From Prevotella sp. UBA4268 (GTDB taxonomy: Bacteria; Bacteroidota; Bacteroidia; Bacteroidales; Bacteroidaceae), in assembly GCA_002395135.1 (NCBI GenBank), contig DGWC01000017.1:1-32642 (forward strand): a DNA stretch of 32,642 nucleotides, read 5' to 3'. Both the position numbers and the translations under genes were made by a program. Positions 15,387 to 23,890 of the stretch are shown in pieces (positions within the stretch are counted from its first letter, which is position 1; each line of letters begins with the position of its first letter). The notes beneath the pieces are model-generated. The model was not told where the DNA came from and ran no database searches. It saw only the letters and a list, made by a program, of their open reading frames with translations.

Positions 15387-17390
15387 ATGGATATGAAAAG
15401 AGTATTGTTAATCTTTGGTTTTGCCTTGTCAATGGCAGTGGCATTGGCTCAAGAAGGCAGAAAATGTGAATGGACACCAGAACAACTCTCTCCTGGGGCC
15501 ACGGTTACGATTACTTATCAGCCGGGACAGGGCTTGTTTAAAAACCTGAACGATGTGAAGGGTGTGTATTATTGTTGGCGCGACTATCAGTGGGAGGCGT
15601 TTGACATGCAACTGAGCAAGGAGCAGAACACGATGAAGGCTTCTTTCCGACTTCCCGAAAACACGGCGTTGGTGGTATGGAAATTCTATGACCGCGACAC
15701 GGTGGACGTGGGCGGCAACGAGTGGACCTATGCCAGTTATGTGCTCAAGGACGGTAGAAGTATGCCGTCGGCCAATATCGGTTGGGCCATGCTGCGCGGA
15801 GAGAAAACGCAAGACATAGGAGGAATACCCACGGTGCAGAAGGCTCCGTTCAGGAGACTTGATAATGATGTTGTGGCATTCTGGATTAATAATGAGTTGC
15901 GCGACCATCCGGAGCAGTTCCCGGAAGTGACATGGTTTGCAACCAAAGCCATGGCTGGTGACGAGGGTACGGATAAGGATGCTTTGAAGAAGAATCTTTG
16001 GCAGGTTCTTGAGATGGATAAGAAGACACCACTTACTGAAAACCAACTGCTCAGGGGCTACAATGCATGTGAAACTTTATGGGATTCAGTACTGATAAAG
16101 GCATTCGGTGACAGACTGCGTGAGCGATATCCAAAGGGTGAGTTTGCACGCGAACAAGCGATAACCACACTGCACCGTAACAGTCAGAAAGCGGATTTCG
16201 CGCAGAAATTTGTCGAAACGCTTAAACTTTACCCGGCTGAGAAATATCAGAATTGCTTTACAGGTATGGATATGATGTGGCGTGCATGGCCGGAAATTTT
16301 CAGAATCTATGTCTACACGGCTGCGATGAACAAAGACTATTCCCGACTGTTTGACTGCATCAAGACTTCTCCAGATGGTATGTTGTGGACTTACTTCTGG
16401 CATCTCGTACAAATTCCTTATGACAGAAAAGATGAAACGGCGCAGCAGTTGTTTGAACGTGCCAAGGCCATCCGCGATGAGGTGATGGCTCGTCCACGTA
16501 GCGGTTACACGCTGATATATTCGCCAAACGAATGGAAAGAAATGATGTATCGTGATCATCTGGATCCGCAATTCGTCTATGCCAAAATACTCAACGACAT
16601 GGGATATACGCAGCAGGCCATGGCGCTCGCAGACACGCTGGAAACCTATTACGGTGCAAAGGATGCGGATTTCACCACTTTCTATGTGGCCATGCTCGAC
16701 AAATGCGGAAGAAACAATGAAATCCTGCCATTGGTAAAAGACGGGTTGCGCAGAAACGCTGCCTCGCCGGAGATGCTTGCCTATGTGGAAAGAGAGTATA
16801 ACGGCAATGCGCTGCTGAAACGCCAGTATGTCACGTTTGCCGAATATGCCAACTCCCTGAAATCAGACGAACAGTTGGAGAGCCTGAAGAAGCGGGTGCT
16901 GTCAAAACTGATCAATGTGCCGGTGCAGTATTTCTCTATGGAGAAGATGCAGGGCGGACGGCTTGACATGAACAGCCTGAAGGGCAAGATCGTGGTGATC
17001 GACTTCTGGGCAACATGGTGCGGACCCTGCAAGGCGGCCATGCCCGGCATGCAGATGACCGTTGACAAGTATAAAGACGACAAGGGCGTGCAGTTCTTGT
17101 TTATCGCCACCATGGAGACAGACAAGAACTACAAGCAGAAGATTCAGAATTTCATCAAGGAGAAGGGATACAACTTCCAGGTTTGCTATGACGAGCCTAC
17201 TGCTCAGGGAAAGAAAGAGAAAATTTATAGCACCTATGCTTCGCAGTTCCATTCTTCGGGCATCCCGATGAAGATGGTTATCGACCAGAAGGGCAATGCC
17301 CGTTGGTTCTCAAACGGCTATTATGGCAGTCCTACGGCCTTGGTGGACGAACTGAGTTTCGTGATTGATTATCTGGAGAAAGAACAATGA
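15387..17390 (+). CDS. Exported protein with C-terminal TlpA-like thioredoxin domain (paralogue 3)
   Basis: 667 residues; a second ATG two codons in (15393) is an equally good start. The signal peptide ends ALAQE. The Ig-like N-terminal domain (LSPGATVTITYQPGQG, then VKGVYYCWRDYQWEAFDM) matches the two preceding genes, but the middle region is more divergent and lower in GC (about 42% at 16021-16080). The thioredoxin domain has DFWATWCGPC with Cys545 and Cys548, the common TlpA/ResA motif, in place of CAPC in the other two copies. The cis-Pro segment is SSGIPMKMV. The gene overlaps the next by 4 bp (ATGA). Conservation of the fold with a different active-site dipeptide suggests a different redox potential or partner. 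Confidence 0.88.
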   Translation: MDMKRVLLIFGFALSMAVALAQEGRKCEWTPEQLSPGATVTITYQPGQGLFKNLNDVKGVYYCWRDYQWEAFDMQLSKEQNTMKASFRLPENTALVVWKFYDRDTVDVGGNEWTYASYVLKDGRSMPSANIGWAMLRGEKTQDIGGIPTVQKAPFRRLDNDVVAFWINNELRDHPEQFPEVTWFATKAMAGDEGTDKDALKKNLWQVLEMDKKTPLTENQLLRGYNACETLWDSVLIKAFGDRLRERYPKGEFAREQAITTLHRNSQKADFAQKFVETLKLYPAEKYQNCFTGMDMMWRAWPEIFRIYVYTAAMNKDYSRLFDCIKTSPDGMLWTYFWHLVQIPYDRKDETAQQLFERAKAIRDEVMARPRSGYTLIYSPNEWKEMMYRDHLDPQFVYAKILNDMGYTQQAMALADTLETYYGAKDADFTTFYVAMLDKCGRNNEILPLVKDGLRRNAASPEMLAYVEREYNGNALLKRQYVTFAEYANSLKSDEQLESLKKRVLSKLINVPVQYFSMEKMQGGRLDMNSLKGKIVVIDFWATWCGPCKAAMPGMQMTVDKYKDDKGVQFLFIATMETDKNYKQKIQNFIKEKGYNFQVCYDEPTAQGKKEKIYSTYASQFHSSGIPMKMVIDQKGNARWFSNGYYGSPTALVDELSFVIDYLEKEQ

Positions 17391-18457
17391 AGAGACACGC
17401 TTTGCTGGCGATAGCCATGACGGTTGCTCTCGCTGTCTATTCGCAGAGGGAGGAGAATGTTGTCTTCAGCGGACAAGATACCTTGCATTACGGGGCAACG
17501 CTCACTTTCCCCCAGGGCGTGAAGAAGGCACCGGCGGTGGTAATCATGTCTGGCACCAATCCCCAGGACCGTGACGGGACGATGGCGGGACACAAGGTGT
17601 TCAAGGAAATTGCCGACTATCTGACTGCCCACGGCATCGCCGTGCTGCGCATGGATGACCGCGGAGTGGGAGAAACCAACGGTAATTATGCGGATGCCAC
17701 CACGGCAGATTTTGCCGACGACTGCTTGGCTGCGGTCAGTTACCTGAAATCGCGTAAAGACATCGACAAACGGAGGATCGGGGCGATGGGGCATAGTGAA
17801 GGCGGAGCAACCATCTCTATTGCTGCCTCTATGTGTAAGGATATCCGCTTTCTGATTTCACTGGCTGGACTGATGACCGACGGACTCTCTTCGCTCATCA
17901 GGCAGAATTATGACATTGTGCATTCGTCGCCGATTCCACAACACGACATGAAACGTTACGACGAAATCAATGACATCATGTTCCATAAGGTGTATGAACA
18001 TGCTGAGGCCGACAGCGCCACGCTGGCAAAGATTCTTTGGGATGCCTATGATGAGTGGAAGGTGAAGGATGATGCCTATTTCAAGACGTTGAACATAGAG
18101 TTCGACCATTTCCGCTTCCCCATCTATATGTACACCATGCAAGCCACTTCTCGCTGGTATCGCTTCTTCATCCGCTATAATCCTGCCGACTATCTCTGCC
18201 ATGTGAATGTGCCGGTGCTGGCCATCAACGGCACCAAGGACATCATGGTGAACTGCGAGCAGAATCTGGCGAATGCCAGGAGGTTTCTTGCCCATAACAA
18301 GAATGTCACAACGGTTGCCGTGGACAATGTGAACCATCTTCTGCTGCCATGCGAGAAGGGAACGCAGGATGAATATAAGGATATCAAGGAGCCGGTTTCC
18401 GAGGAAGTGCTGAGCACGATTGTTGACTGGTTACGTAAAAATCGTATAATCAAATGA
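17387..18457 (+). CDS. Exported alpha/beta hydrolase
   Basis: 356-residue alpha/beta-hydrolase with a signal peptide (about residues 1-19, ending VYSQ). The oxyanion region follows AVVIMSGTNPQDRDGTMAGH. It has the typical RMDDRGVGETNG strand-turn and the nucleophile elbow GHSEGG with Ser137. A likely acid is Asp285 (INGTKDIM) and the base is His317 (DNVNHLL), so the triad is complete. The pattern is that of esterase/peptidase-like members (Hydrolase_4, EstD-like). The substrate is unknown; ester, thioester or amide bonds are all possible. It overlaps both neighbours by 4 bp, which implies translational coupling with the thioredoxin genes. Confidence 0.9.
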   Translation: MKRHALLAIAMTVALAVYSQREENVVFSGQDTLHYGATLTFPQGVKKAPAVVIMSGTNPQDRDGTMAGHKVFKEIADYLTAHGIAVLRMDDRGVGETNGNYADATTADFADDCLAAVSYLKSRKDIDKRRIGAMGHSEGGATISIAASMCKDIRFLISLAGLMTDGLSSLIRQNYDIVHSSPIPQHDMKRYDEINDIMFHKVYEHAEADSATLAKILWDAYDEWKVKDDAYFKTLNIEFDHFRFPIYMYTMQATSRWYRFFIRYNPADYLCHVNVPVLAINGTKDIMVNCEQNLANARRFLAHNKNVTTVAVDNVNHLLLPCEKGTQDEYKDIKEPVSEEVLSTIVDWLRKNRIIK

Positions 18458-19587
18458 TGAAGTGGTTGATTTCATTATTGCTGGCAATCGTGCCAGGCAT
18501 CGTCTGTGCGCAGATGTTCAGTCTTACTGGCAATACGCACAGCAACGACTATGACGGCCTTCCCATTTATCTCTATCAAATAGGGGTGGGCGACCGCAGC
18601 CTTACTGTCTGCATTGACAGTGCCGTGATCTCTGAGGGTGTCTATCACTTCGACATCCCGGCACCCGAGCAGCCCTTTATGGCCCTGTTGGCGCTGCCGA
18701 TGAAAAACCGCTATTTTGCATACGGCCTTCCCGAGGCGGAATGTATTGTGGAAAACGGTGCGGTGCAGGTTGACTACGACGGTCAGGATATTTATTTGCA
18801 TGGAGGGAAGATGAACCAGGAGTACGACCGCCGTATACTGCAACCCAACCGCATGACACGCCAACGGGTAAGCAGTAGGCTGGACAGTCTCAACAAGGCG
18901 GGCATCACCGACAACAATGATTATATCAGGGAGCAGTATGAAGCCCTCAACCCGGCCATCAATCAGTATATTGCCGACAACATCACGAATCCCATCGGGG
19001 CATATATGTTCCTTGGCCGGCCGAAGAGTCTTTTCGCCGACGAACAGTATCGCCAACTGTATCAGCAAGTAGACAGCACGTCGCGTGCCCACTACGAGCA
19101 GCGCATAGCCAGAGAGAAAAACCATCAGGCACGTATCGCCCAGTCGCAGCAACTCACCCATCAGGGCAATCCCTATCGTGATTTCGCTTCGAAAACCGCC
19201 GACGGCAAGGATGTGCGCTTTTCCCGCTATGTGAAAGCCGGCCAGGTAACGCTTCTCGATTTCTGGGCTTCCTGGTGCGGTCCCTGCCGGGCAGAAGCAC
19301 CAGAGATGATTCGTCTGTATGAGAAATACCACGACAAGGGGCTCAACATCGTGGGATTGTCGTTAGACAACAACCGTGATGCATGGCTGAAGGCCATTGC
19401 CGATCTCGCGCTTCCCTGGCCGCAACTCTCCTCCTTGCAGGCATGGAAAGACGAGGCTGTGACCAACTATGCCGTGCAGTCAGTGCCCTTCGTTGTCTTG
19501 ATTGACAAGCGGGGGAGGTTGGCTGAGAAAAATGTGCACGGCGAGAAACTGGAGGCTTTGATTGTGAAACTACTGAACGAAGAATAA
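18454..19587 (+). CDS. DUF4369/TlpA-family thiol-disulfide oxidoreductase
   Basis: 377-residue periplasmic protein. The signal peptide ends VCAQM (about residue 20). An N-terminal DUF4369-like beta domain (about 24-130: FSLTGNTHSNDYDGLPIYLY) is followed by a helical linker and a TlpA/ResA thioredoxin domain at about 245-377. The active site is DFWASWCGPC with Cys275 and Cys278, followed by RAEAPEMIRLYEKY; the cis-Pro segment is VQSVPFVVLID. This is the common DUF4369-TlpA architecture of Bacteroidota and is distinct from the three longer proteins upstream. Its start overlaps the hydrolase stop (ATGA); an ATG at 18457 is an alternative start. It may serve as reductant or exchange partner for the other thioredoxin proteins, which is inference. 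Confidence 0.92.
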   Translation: MMKWLISLLLAIVPGIVCAQMFSLTGNTHSNDYDGLPIYLYQIGVGDRSLTVCIDSAVISEGVYHFDIPAPEQPFMALLALPMKNRYFAYGLPEAECIVENGAVQVDYDGQDIYLHGGKMNQEYDRRILQPNRMTRQRVSSRLDSLNKAGITDNNDYIREQYEALNPAINQYIADNITNPIGAYMFLGRPKSLFADEQYRQLYQQVDSTSRAHYEQRIAREKNHQARIAQSQQLTHQGNPYRDFASKTADGKDVRFSRYVKAGQVTLLDFWASWCGPCRAEAPEMIRLYEKYHDKGLNIVGLSLDNNRDAWLKAIADLALPWPQLSSLQAWKDEAVTNYAVQSVPFVVLIDKRGRLAEKNVHGEKLEALIVKLLNEE

Positions 19588-19617
19588 TAGTCATTTTAAT
19601 CTTACGTAATCATTTCT

Positions 19618-20976
19618 ATGAAGAAAGCAAGAAGAGTATGGATGCTACTCTCCCTGGCGGCAGTCTTATCCGTCGAGCCGCTCACGCTCTCGGCTCAGAA
19701 TACCCCCGAGGAGAAACTCAGCATGGCCATGTATGCCATTATGAATATGTATGTCGATTCGGTGGACAAGTCGCGGTTTGTCGACCAGCAGATAGACCGC
19801 ATGCTCCAGCAGTTAGACCCTTTCTCAATGTATCTGCCCGCCCAGCAGGCATCGGCGAAGGAGCAGGCCGTGCTGGCTCTGCCCATGGACGGAGCCAACT
19901 CCGGCAGTGCGAATGCCAGTCAGCAGGGCGAGCGTGGCAAACCAACAGACAATCCGAAGACCACTCTCCGTCATTATATGCTCGACGGGCAGACAGGCTA
20001 TATCCAGTTGCCCATCTTCTCCCAGACGGCAGCCCGCGATTTCCGCAACAGTGTGGCCGCACTGAAGAGCAGTGGTATGAAAAACCTGGTGCTGGACCTA
20101 CGCAACAATCACGGCGGACTGACTGATGCGGCCGTGGCCGTGGCCGATGAACTGCTCGACGGAGAGAAAACCGTTTTCACGGCCGTTGGAGCCCACATAG
20201 AGAAGCAGGTCTTCAAGACGCAGCACGACGGATGCTTTGAGCATGGGCAACTGGCCGTGCTCACCAACGGCGAAACCATGTCGGCCGCCGAACTGTTTGC
20301 CGGAGCCATCCAAGACTGGGACCGAGGCATCGTGGTGGGCGAGTCCACTTTCGGCAAAGGGCTCATCCAGGAAACACTGCCCCTCGCCGACGGTTCCGCC
20401 ATTCAGATCAGCGTGGCGCGCTATCTTACTCCAGCAGGGCGGTCGTTGCAAAAGCCCTACCAGCAGCAGGCACCCGACAGCACTATGCACCACACTCTCC
20501 TCAGCCATCGGCCGCTCAAGTCGGCATGCGGCATAGAACCCGACGTGCCCCTCGTTTCGTTTCCAGCCCCCTACGACTCGCCGTGGTACGTCCGTTTCCT
20601 CTTGTCGAGAGCCTCGCAGAGCGTGGCCGCTGAGTTTGTGGATAAGCATGGACGTGAGTTGCTCGAGCGGTATCAGTCGCCCAGTGATTTTGTCAGCCGC
20701 TTCCCCGCTCACGAATTGCAAGAGGCGGTGATGACCCAGTCTGCCTCCATGTCGATGCCCCCCACTGACGACGATCTCCGCAAAAGTATGGAGCGCGTGC
20801 TTCTTGAGACAAAAGCCTATGTGGGGCGCGCCCTGTTTCAGTCAGACCAGTGCTATTATCAGGTGATAGCCACGAACAGTAATCCCGCCGCCGAGCACTT
20901 TGCCAACCGGGTGTTGCGCACGGCATGGCAACTCGTCTGCCATCCCGCAGAGTATAAGAAGATACTCGAGCCATAG
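19618..20976 (+). CDS. S41-family Ser-Lys peptidase lacking the PDZ domain
   Basis: 452-residue exported C-terminal-processing-type peptidase. The signal peptide ends TLSAQN (about residue 27). A short helical segment with LDPFSMYLPA (about 66-75) is followed by the catalytic core from GYIQLPIFS (about 127). The catalytic residues are visible: Ser222 in NGETMSAAEL, Lys247 in TFGKGLIQE, and Gln251. The Ser-Lys distance of 25 and Lys+4 Gln match the family. A PDZ domain normally lies between the LDP and GYI segments, but only about 45 Ser/Gly/Gln-rich residues are present. The ~120-residue C-terminal extension holds helices of unknown role. It is the last gene of the unit, 30 bp after the TlpA gene, and a strong terminator follows it. 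Confidence 0.92.
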   Translation: MKKARRVWMLLSLAAVLSVEPLTLSAQNTPEEKLSMAMYAIMNMYVDSVDKSRFVDQQIDRMLQQLDPFSMYLPAQQASAKEQAVLALPMDGANSGSANASQQGERGKPTDNPKTTLRHYMLDGQTGYIQLPIFSQTAARDFRNSVAALKSSGMKNLVLDLRNNHGGLTDAAVAVADELLDGEKTVFTAVGAHIEKQVFKTQHDGCFEHGQLAVLTNGETMSAAELFAGAIQDWDRGIVVGESTFGKGLIQETLPLADGSAIQISVARYLTPAGRSLQKPYQQQAPDSTMHHTLLSHRPLKSACGIEPDVPLVSFPAPYDSPWYVRFLLSRASQSVAAEFVDKHGRELLERYQSPSDFVSRFPAHELQEAVMTQSASMSMPPTDDDLRKSMERVLLETKAYVGRALFQSDQCYYQVIATNSNPAAEHFANRVLRTAWQLVCHPAEYKKILEP

Positions 20977-20998
20977 CGCCCTTCCCCATACAGCAAAA

Positions 20999-21034
20999 GA
21001 ATCCCCGCCAGTCTTTTCTGAGTGGCGGGGATTC
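20999..21034. terminator. Bidirectional terminator between S41 peptidase and small exported protein
   Basis: Perfect 12-bp inverted repeat GAATCCCCGCCA / TGGCGGGGATTC with a 12-nt loop. A T-run (GCTTTTTG) follows on the plus strand, and the complement of CAAAAGA (TCTTTTG) follows on the minus strand. It serves both convergent genes. Confidence 0.9.
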
Positions 21035-21066
21035 GTGTGCTTTTTGCTAATTCGTCATGCCCTCAA

Positions 21067-21393
21067 TCAGATGGGCACACCCAACTTGGCGGCTTCCTTG
21101 GCTGTCTTCTCTGCCTTTTCCTCAGCCTTCTTCAAGTCCTTGCGAGCCTTCTCCACAGCCTCACGAGCCTTGAGGGCATCGTTGTGAGCCTTCACCTTTT
21201 TCTTAGCCTCTTTTTCGGCTTTCTTAGCTTCCTTGGCAATGGCCTTTGCGTCTTTGGCCTGCTGCTTGGCAGCATCCACACCTTCAACCACCTGCCCGTT
21301 TTCCTGCTGGGCGGTGATCACATCCTGAGCATTCACGCTCTGTGCGCTAAGCAGACATGCTGCCAGAGCACCGGCAAAAATCAGTTTCTTCAT
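21067..21393 (-). CDS. Small Lys/Ala-rich exported coiled-coil protein
   Basis: 108-residue protein of unknown function. The signal peptide spans about residues 1-22 (MKKLIFAGALAACLLSAQSV, cleaved after NAQ). The mature part is almost entirely alternating Lys/Ala/Glu with a heptad-like pattern (DAKAIAKEAKKAEKEAKKKV, then EAVEKARKDLKKAEEKAEK). It should form one long charged helix or coiled coil. No other domain is present. It may be a periplasmic structural or polyanion-binding protein, comparable in composition to histone-like or Lpp/TolA-like helices, but I do not recognise a family. It is convergent with the S41 peptidase gene and has its own promoter-like -7 box at 21438-21445. Confidence 0.8.
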   Translation of the reverse strand: MKKLIFAGALAACLLSAQSVNAQDVITAQQENGQVVEGVDAAKQQAKDAKAIAKEAKKAEKEAKKKVKAHNDALKAREAVEKARKDLKKAEEKAEKTAKEAAKLGVPI

Positions 21394-21437
21394 ATTGTTT
21401 CTTGTTTTTTAATGATAGTTTCAAGATTATCCAGATG

Positions 21438-21445
21438 CAAAAGTA
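21438..21445 (-). promoter_or_regulatory. -7 box for the small Lys/Ala-rich protein gene
   Basis: TACTTTTG on the minus strand, 44 bp upstream of the start codon at 21393, matching TAnnTTTG. No clear -33 TTTG is seen at the standard spacing. Confidence 0.55.
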
Positions 21446-21571
21446 ATGATTTTTATTCAAAAAGAAAAGATTTTAAAGTTTTTTTCATTACAACGCGGGA
21501 AAAATATGACATAATGGGCGAAGATAAAGAAAAATGTAAAACTTTGCCAAGAAGAAATACGAGTGCTTTCA

Positions 21572-21602
21572 TTTGATTATTTGTTTTTTTATATTACCTT
21601 TG
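21572..21602 (+). promoter_or_regulatory. Promoter of priA; predicted leaderless transcript
   Basis: -33 TTTG at 21572-21575, 19-bp spacer, -7 TACCTTTG at 21595-21602. The ATG at 21609 is 6 nt after the -7 box. The element overlaps the upstream in-frame start candidate at 21573, which decides the start in favour of 21609. Confidence 0.8.
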
Positions 21603-21608
21603 CAATCG

Positions 21609-23879
21609 ATGAAATATGCCGACGTCATACTGCCATTGCCATTAGAGGGCTGTTTCACCTATGCCGTTCCCGTCAAGTTAGCGGCAGGGGTGAGGCGAGG
21701 CGTGCGTGTGCTTGTGCCGTTGGGCAAGAGCAAACGATATATCGCCCTCGTGGCAAGGGTTCACGACGAGAAACCCTCTTTTGAGCAGATCAAGGAAATC
21801 ATGCAGGTGATGGATGCCGAGCCCGTGCTGATTGAAGAGCAGTTCCGTCTTTGGCAATGGATTTCCGACTATTATCTTTCGCCCCTTGGCGAGGTGATGA
21901 ACGCCGCGTTTCCTGCGGGGATGAAGACTGTGGGCAGTTACAAGCCGAAGATGGAGACGTATGTGGAACTGGGCGAGCCATTCCGCAGCGAGCAAGCCCT
22001 GCACATGGCGCTCGACATGCTTTCGCGTGCAGCGAGCCAGCAGAAAGTGTTTATTGCATTCCTGCAGATGTCCCACTGGGACAAGATTTCAGCAACGCAG
22101 CAGCCAGCCCTGAACGAGGTGGCCCGTGACGAACTGCTGAATGCCTCCCACAGCACTGCCGCTGCGCTGAAACAATTGACCGACAAGGGTTTCTTGCGAT
22201 TGTATGAAAAAGAAGTGGGGCGGCTGAATCATGGCGGTGAGCCCCATTTCGAAAACATCAAGCCTCTCAACATCGCCCAGCAAGAGGCATATAATCAGAT
22301 TTTGTTTCAGTTTCTCCACAAGAATGTAGTGCTGCTTCATGGTGTCACCTCGAGTGGCAAGACAGAGATGTATATCCATCTCATCAGGCAGGCGATAGAT
22401 CGGAAAGAGCAAGTACTCTATCTGTTGCCCGAGATAGCGCTCACCGTGCAGATCCGTGAGCGGTTGCAGCGCGTGTTTGGCAACCAACTGGGCATCTATC
22501 ACTCCAAGTACAGCGATGCCGAGCGCGTGGAGATTTGGAAAAAACAACTGTCGCCGAATCCCTACGATGTCATCCTGGGAGCACGCTCAGCCGTGTTCCT
22601 GCCTTTCCAGCGCCTGGGACTGGTCATCATCGACGAGGAGCACGAAACCTCTTTCAAACAGCAGGATCCCGCACCGCGATACCATGCCCGCAGCGCAGCC
22701 ATCATCATGGCGCAGATGTGCGGAGCCAAGGTGCTGCTCGGCACCGCCACCCCCTCGATGGAGAGTTATTACAACACCACGGTGGGCAAATACGGTCTGG
22801 TAACACTCGAAAAACGATACCAGGACATACTCTTGCCCGAGATCCGTGTGGTGGACGTGAAAGACATGCAGCGGCGCAAGATGATGAACGGCCCCTTCTC
22901 GCCCCTTTTGCTGTCGAGCATGCGCCAGGCACTCGAGCGGGGCGAGCAGGTGATACTCTTCCAGAACCGCCGCGGCTTTGCGCCTATGGTGGAGTGCCGC
23001 GTATGCGGATGGGTGCCCCATTGCCAGCACTGCGATGTGTCGCTCACCTATCATAAACGACTGGGGCAGTTGACATGCCATTATTGCGGCTATACTTATC
23101 AGGTGCCGCAGGCCTGTCCCAATTGCGGCAATACCAACCTCACGGGCCGTGGTTTCGGCACAGAGAAGATTGAAGACCAGGTGATGGACATCTTCCCCGA
23201 GGCGCGTGTGGCAAGGATGGACCTCGATACCACCCGCACCCGCCTTGCCTATGAGCGGCTGATTGCCGACTTCTCTGCCGGGCGCACCCACATACTGATT
23301 GGCACGCAGATGGTGACCAAGGGGCTTGACTTCGACCGCGTTTCGGTGGTGGGAATCCTGAATGCCGACTCCATGCTCAACTATCCCGACTTCCGCGCCT
23401 ACGAGCATGCCTTTATGATGATGGCTCAGGTGGCGGGCCGTGCCGGCCGAAAGGGACAGCGCGGGCTGGTGGTGCTGCAGACCAAGAACCCCCAGTTGCC
23501 CGTCATTCAGCAGGTGGTGAGCAACGACTATCGGGGCTTTTTCAGCGATTTGCTCTCTGAGCGGCGCGCTTTCCGCTATCCCCCCTTCTATCATCTGGTG
23601 TATGTCTTTCTGAAGCACCGCAACGATTCAACTGTCAATCTGGCCGGTATGGAGATGGGGCGGCTCTTGCGCCAATGGTTTGGCGAGCGCGTGTTGGGTC
23701 CCGACAAACCAGCCATTGCCAAGATGAAGTCGATGTATATCCGCAAACTCGTATTGAAACTGGAGAATGGAATCAATATGAAAAAAGTGCGCGAATGCCT
23801 GCATTTGGTGCACCGCCAGTTGTTGCAGGATTCGCGCTTTGGTTTAGTTCAGGTCTATTTTGATGTAGATCCCTTATAG
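21609..23879 (+). CDS. priA: Primosomal protein N' (replication restart helicase PriA)
   Basis: 756 residues from the ATG at 21609. It is a superfamily 2 3'-to-5' helicase that rebuilds replication forks and loads the replicative helicase. The N-terminal 3'-DNA-binding domain starts YADVILPLPLEGCFTYAVP. Walker A is GVTSSGKTEMY with Lys251, and the DEAH-type Walker B is IIDEEHETSF (342-345). The Cys-rich zinc-binding region (CRVCGWVPHCQHCD, then CHYCGYTYQVPQACPNCG) and helicase motifs V/VI (IGTQMVTKGLDF, AQVAGRAGRKGQ) are intact. The longer in-frame start at 21573 is rejected because it would lie within the promoter. Length and motifs are normal. Confidence 0.98.
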   Translation: MKYADVILPLPLEGCFTYAVPVKLAAGVRRGVRVLVPLGKSKRYIALVARVHDEKPSFEQIKEIMQVMDAEPVLIEEQFRLWQWISDYYLSPLGEVMNAAFPAGMKTVGSYKPKMETYVELGEPFRSEQALHMALDMLSRAASQQKVFIAFLQMSHWDKISATQQPALNEVARDELLNASHSTAAALKQLTDKGFLRLYEKEVGRLNHGGEPHFENIKPLNIAQQEAYNQILFQFLHKNVVLLHGVTSSGKTEMYIHLIRQAIDRKEQVLYLLPEIALTVQIRERLQRVFGNQLGIYHSKYSDAERVEIWKKQLSPNPYDVILGARSAVFLPFQRLGLVIIDEEHETSFKQQDPAPRYHARSAAIIMAQMCGAKVLLGTATPSMESYYNTTVGKYGLVTLEKRYQDILLPEIRVVDVKDMQRRKMMNGPFSPLLLSSMRQALERGEQVILFQNRRGFAPMVECRVCGWVPHCQHCDVSLTYHKRLGQLTCHYCGYTYQVPQACPNCGNTNLTGRGFGTEKIEDQVMDIFPEARVARMDLDTTRTRLAYERLIADFSAGRTHILIGTQMVTKGLDFDRVSVVGILNADSMLNYPDFRAYEHAFMMMAQVAGRAGRKGQRGLVVLQTKNPQLPVIQQVVSNDYRGFFSDLLSERRAFRYPPFYHLVYVFLKHRNDSTVNLAGMEMGRLLRQWFGERVLGPDKPAIAKMKSMYIRKLVLKLENGINMKKVRECLHLVHRQLLQDSRFGLVQVYFDVDPL

Positions 23880-23890
23880 ATCGTTTCTTG

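Noticed and set aside
21022..21576. Plus-strand open frame over the small Lys/Ala-rich gene
   Set aside because: It starts inside the terminator hairpin and runs antisense to a gene with a clean signal peptide; its Leu/Phe-rich product mirrors the Lys/Ala codons.
21573..21608. Twelve-codon N-terminal extension of priA
   Set aside because: The -33 and -7 promoter boxes lie inside it, and PriA proteins begin at the following Met.
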